This document shows, piece by piece, positions 59,707-64,000 of a stretch of DNA of 64,000 bases. Source of the DNA: Schistocephalus solidus (Eukaryota; Platyhelminthes; Cestoda; Diphyllobothriidea; Diphyllobothriidae); assembly GCA_017591395.1 (NCBI GenBank), contig WEDG01005621.1, positions 62,001 through 126,000 on the forward strand. The letters are read 5' to 3'. The notes beneath the pieces were generated by a model that saw only the letters and a list, made by a program, of their open reading frames with translations, had not been told where the DNA came from and made no database searches. The translations under genes were made by a program, and so were the position numbers. Numbering within the stretch: the first letter of the stretch is position 1; each line of letters opens with the position of its first letter.

Positions 59707-62700
59707 CTTTTCTCAAGCTATCTCATGGGTCTTGAAATTTTGCATTCATTCATTTTAGATTCTCCTTGAAATAGTGGTCAACACCTTATGAATTCTACTT
59801 TTTTAAATAATAGATCAAAAATTAAGGTTGCGTTCTATCTGGCTGTCATACCTCTCAAAATAATATGTCTCTAAAGTGCATTTGTCTAGGTCAGGAGTTT
59901 TCCAACATTATTTCTACCGCAGATGGCCAATTGGATCATATTTTTAGACTCACCAAAAATGAAACCTAATTGCTTAGAAAGATAGAACTTCACAGCAAAA
60001 TCCAACAATTTATCTGTCTTAGATCCATTTAAACACTTTCCAAAAAATTAAGCTCTTAAAAACGCGTTATAGGTAAATATTTTGCTAACAAATTCCTGCC
60101 CCATTTCTCTTATGAAAAGCTAAGCTCAGGAAAAACTAGGGAATTTAGACTGCTTTTTAAATTCCCCGTAAATTAGCCATAATACTTTGTCAACATGAAG
60201 GAACTCATATTTCTCTTTCAAGAGAAGAGCTTTAAGCTATATGCGTTTAATTTTAGGTCCTGTTCTGAGATGAAGAACGCAGATGTTAAGAAGAAGAAGA
60301 GTAGGAGGAGGAGGAGGAGGAGGGAGAATAGGAGGAGAGAAATGAGTAGAAAGAGAAGGCAAAAGCGAACACCGGATAAGGAAGAGCATTTTTTAGATTT
60401 TCTGGATAAAATTTTTGGCCGATTTCAGAATGATACAAAAAGCAGGAAAACGAGACTGATACTCGCTGTTTCGTTCAGTCATGATATCCAACGGTTTATT
60501 AGTGGAGTCAATTTTGCATTAACAGGACTGTTTTGTAGATCAGAAATAGTGTGACCAAGATGCTGCGGAATGGCTAGCAGCCGATTAAGCAAAACAATAG
60601 GTTTACGAATAGTGCTTCAAAATAGTAATGTGATTGCAAATTTCTTAAGACCCAAGAGGTTTTTCCTCACTCACTCCAAATCGGCCTGTCTTATCAAGGT
60701 AGATTGCCCTTCAAGGCCTGTGTTAGAGAGTTCGACTGTCTTTTTTAAAGATGTTTAACGTATAAGCTACAGCAGGGTGGTGAAAGAACGGTGACTTGCG
60801 CCGGATCGAACTAAGAGTACAATTTCACTGCATCTACCTCAATATCTGTTCAACTCCCCCATCTGATACCATCAGACAGAGCCAATAATACCGAGATGGT
60901 AGAGGGTACCAGAATTCACTGGCAAGCAGACGGCAGATATCTTTCAGTATATAAAGTAATATTGAAGATAAGACGATTTTCCGTGGTATATCTAACACAC
61001 AAGTTAAAGAAGGAGTACGTTACTATCCCCCACAAGTCAAGTAACTACCCAAGTAACTGAACTTTATTATTACGAATCCATAATTAATTTCCAGCTCAGA
61101 ATTCTAATTGCTTAAAAAATAATGAAGAACCAGTCACCAAAAGCAATTTTGTTATCGATCGACTAATTGACCTATCATTATTTTGAGCAGGTTGGTAAAA
61201 AAACCTAGATTGAGAGGCATCACCAGTTTTAGTAAAAGAGAAGACCTTTACCCACAATCAGCAATCAATAAATATTTTAATTGGAAAGTCACATTCGAGT
61301 ACACATTTTTGGTTAATGCACACTCCATTCTTGAGATCGATAAATCTTTTCTTTCGCAACTTTTTTCATAAATCAGAAGGTAAAACCAAGGCCTTTTGTT
61401 TTTTAACTAAAACATCTGTCTGTGCCTAACGAGACTGAACAGTATCAGAACTTAAGCACCACTGGGATGCATAAAGTAGCTGAATTGTCTTTTGGAACTT
61501 ACCGTACGTTTGCTTCACCGTTTCAATTGAAAATAACACTAAGTGGTTGGGGTAGATAAAGAAGGCAATAACAATAGCAATAGACATAAAGAGAATTGGT
61601 GGCTTTTCCTTTCATGGTTTTCATGTCACATTTTGGGTGGTTTTATCTTCCTGTACTCTATCGCTTGAAGTTGCAACATACTTACAACAAAAGGCCTAAG
61701 GATATGCTTGGTCTTAATCTTCTGTCCGAAAAGTAGGATTAAGGCATTTTCAAAAAATGCTGCTGAATCATCGGTTTGACCGCAGATTAACGTCGCATTT
61801 GGGAAACGGCATGTTGCATATTTGAAGATTATAAGTGAATATGCAACATTAATAAATAGTTTTTATAAATTACAGTTGCAAATGTAGGATCGTATTAGAT
61901 AAATAAAAAGGATCATTTTAGGACCTTTTCAACTCAGTCGACGCGTTCTACTTTGAAAGATAATGCAGACTATCTTCCCCCTTTTGCGGCACTTATCATA
62001 AATATATTTTTAACATAAATTGCTTTTTTTATATTGACGCCGTTTCTGTAAATTATAAATCATAAGGTCTCTGAATTCTAGCCTAGCAAAGTGAAGATAC
62101 TATTTTAATAGGGCTCATGCAAAGATGTTCATCATTAATAAACCTACATCGAAGACGGAACAAACATTACCAATAGCGACTAATATTTTTCATTTTACCG
62201 AATGGAGGCAGTCTAAAAATATGCATTCAGAACCCACGCATTAGACCATGAAAAAAGCAATCATAACTTGTTTAAACAGCTGTTTCTGAAAGATAGCTTG
62301 TTCAGTACATTAGTAACCAAAGTTGTTTTGATTTCATTGCTTCAGTTAAAGCAAAATCAGCAGGCACGTAGCATAAAAAGCAATTTCAAGCAAAGCAACT
62401 TTGAAAAATAGAGCAACACATTTTCTCTAATTCGTGAGTGATTGCATAATGGTTTCTAACTGATGATTAGACTTCTAACTTGCTGCAGAAAATGAGGCAG
62501 TCATGACTAAGGACTGAAAGGAAATTTCCTATGAGCATATGGCGTACCCTTTACTTATGAAAAATGCTATCCTAAGAAATATCAATTGCGCAGATTGTGG
62601 TTTAATTTTAGCCTACGACTATTACTTAATTTACTGTTTTATTTAACTATAGATAATAATTTGTTGTAGTTACAAAAAGTATTAAGAATATTGGCTCCGA

Positions 62701-64000
62701 TAAATATTCTAACTGTCAATTCTAAAAAATTAACACCAAATAGGATTCATTTGCAGGAAAGGTTTACGCCATATAGTATCCGACATGTCTCTGCAACGCA
62801 ATCTGCAGACCAAATATGATATCGTAATGAGCAATCTTACAATCATTTTGTCGTGTATTCTTGACAGAGGTTGGCAAAAATATGTTAAACAATGGATTCA
62901 GTTGATGGAAAGCCGCTGTCTCCTTTTAAAAGCTTACCAAAAAGCTAAGGCTAACGCTCATAAATTCTCAAGTGGCAACTTGGACACTTAAACATTGGCA
63001 CTGGGGTCTCCCGCAAGAGAAGAGAACTGCATCAAGCAAACATTTTGTAGCCTTAAGATGCCCCTATGAAAAATAAAAAGAGAGGCACCCATTCTCATTG
63101 CAGATCCGTCTCAAAAAACAATTACAGCAAACAGTTTAAGAGGTAGTTAAGGGGATCGAGCATATAGTTCGAATTGTGATTAAAAAACGATAGGATATTT
63201 GGTAGATGAATATGGAATTCTGAAACAGCGCAAGTCAAAATATGTACGAAAAGGTCAAATCATCCCGTTAACTTTTCAAACCACCAAACGTAAGTGTGTG
63301 GTTAAAGAATAAAAGACATTTACCTGCTGAACACCCCATTACCTGCCCTTCCATAAAACACATAAAGTCGTACAAAATAACTGTTTTAAAGATACACTGT
63401 TGTCCCATATATGGTCAAAGTCGATTTTTTTACCCTGGAGTATTTTAATGCATTTTGACTTCTTTTCATGTAAGTTAGATGAGAATATCACTTTTCTGTT
63501 TCGAATAATTTTTACTTAACTTATATTTTAGAGCACCTTCAGGAAACCTACAACTACCTGCACCTAAATTCGACGATACGGATATTTGACGCTGTCGGAT
63601 AGTCAATCAGAGTATAAAGCATTATGTTCTGTAAATTATAAATGAACTCCTTACAGCCAACGTGCTCTATTTCATATTAAGTCATCCAAATGTTACATGC
63701 TGCATAAAAAGGATAAAAGGCATACTTCCTTTTTTAATTCATTGTTACTCTTCTTGGAGCTGGCTCATAAGTAAAGTAATAAAAAACATCCACAGGAGCG
63801 GTTATCTAAAATAATAACAAAGTTCGTCATTCCTAGTGAATAAAACAAAATTTCTAGCAACTGCTGACCATTAAAATAAGAAATTTATTCAGGCCTAAAT
63901 GAACGTCTGCAAGATTGGATTCAACGCAATAATAAAACAATTCAGAAGTCAGGATGAAATACTTATCTTTTGCACACAGGATGATTAGCAAGTAGATCCT
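59707..64000. other. AT-rich spacer to the window end
   Basis: Apart from the purine tract, only short frames (for example 62785-62991, plus, 68 codons) with no recognised domain. Confidence 0.55.
60288..60366 (+). repeat. Purine-rich tract (AAG/GGA)n
   Basis: An almost pure A/G stretch of AAG then GGA triplets and variants. It gives an Arg/Lys-rich frame (about 60195-60554) that I regard as low-complexity rather than a gene. Such mirror-like purine tracts can form triplex DNA. Confidence 0.9.

Noticed and set aside
60195..60554. 119-codon frame with a KKKKSRRRRRRR run, resembling a nuclear basic protein
   Set aside because: The basic run is a GGA/AAG purine tract. The rest has no recognisable domain and no supporting splice or start context.

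Overview
The window is AT-rich, intron-bearing animal nuclear DNA with very low gene density. I support one protein-coding gene. It lies on the minus strand (38113 down to 33510) and encodes a seven-helix rhodopsin-family peptide receptor most like tachykinin (neurokinin) receptors. The gene structure, the long repeat-filled spacers and the decayed Penelope-like retroelements all point to a metazoan. A flatworm or another lophotrochozoan is my best guess, but it is an inference and nothing here is decisive.

Layout: 1-18 kb holds no recognisable gene. It contains a dispersed element with a degenerate GGTTAG core (about 6.1-6.4 kb) and a large old inverted repeat (11.9-12.9 kb). From 18.39 to 19.43 kb is a tandem array of about 304-bp units, each beginning with a serine-tRNA-like module with pol III box-like sequences. 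The same family reappears at 29.79-30.47 kb as two blocks in opposite orientation. A decayed Penelope-like reverse transcriptase lies at 27.2-28.3 kb on the plus strand. The receptor gene fills 33.5-38.1 kb in five exons. A second decayed Penelope-like element, with the end of the RT and a GIY-YIG-type endonuclease region, lies at 39.4-40.5 kb on the minus strand. Two more copies of the GGTTAG-core element lie at 45.5-45.7 kb (minus) and 46.9-47.1 kb (plus). Another dispersed element is present as an inverted pair at 54.7-55.1 and 55.6-55.9 kb, with a CAT microsatellite grown inside one copy. From 56 kb to the end there is AT-rich spacer, a purine-rich tract at 60.3 kb and one possible retroelement end at 59.5-59.7 kb.

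The receptor is read as five exons joined by GT-AG introns with compatible phases. Its exon 4/5 boundary falls in the arginine codon just after the NPIIY motif, where the vertebrate TACR1 gene is also interrupted. The sequence as given lacks one base in transmembrane helix 4, so the model needs a one-base frame correction there. The extracellular loop 2 is much longer than in vertebrate tachykinin receptors.

Most open reading frames of 60-130 codons elsewhere show no recognisable domain and are best read as chance frames or antisense shadows of repeats.
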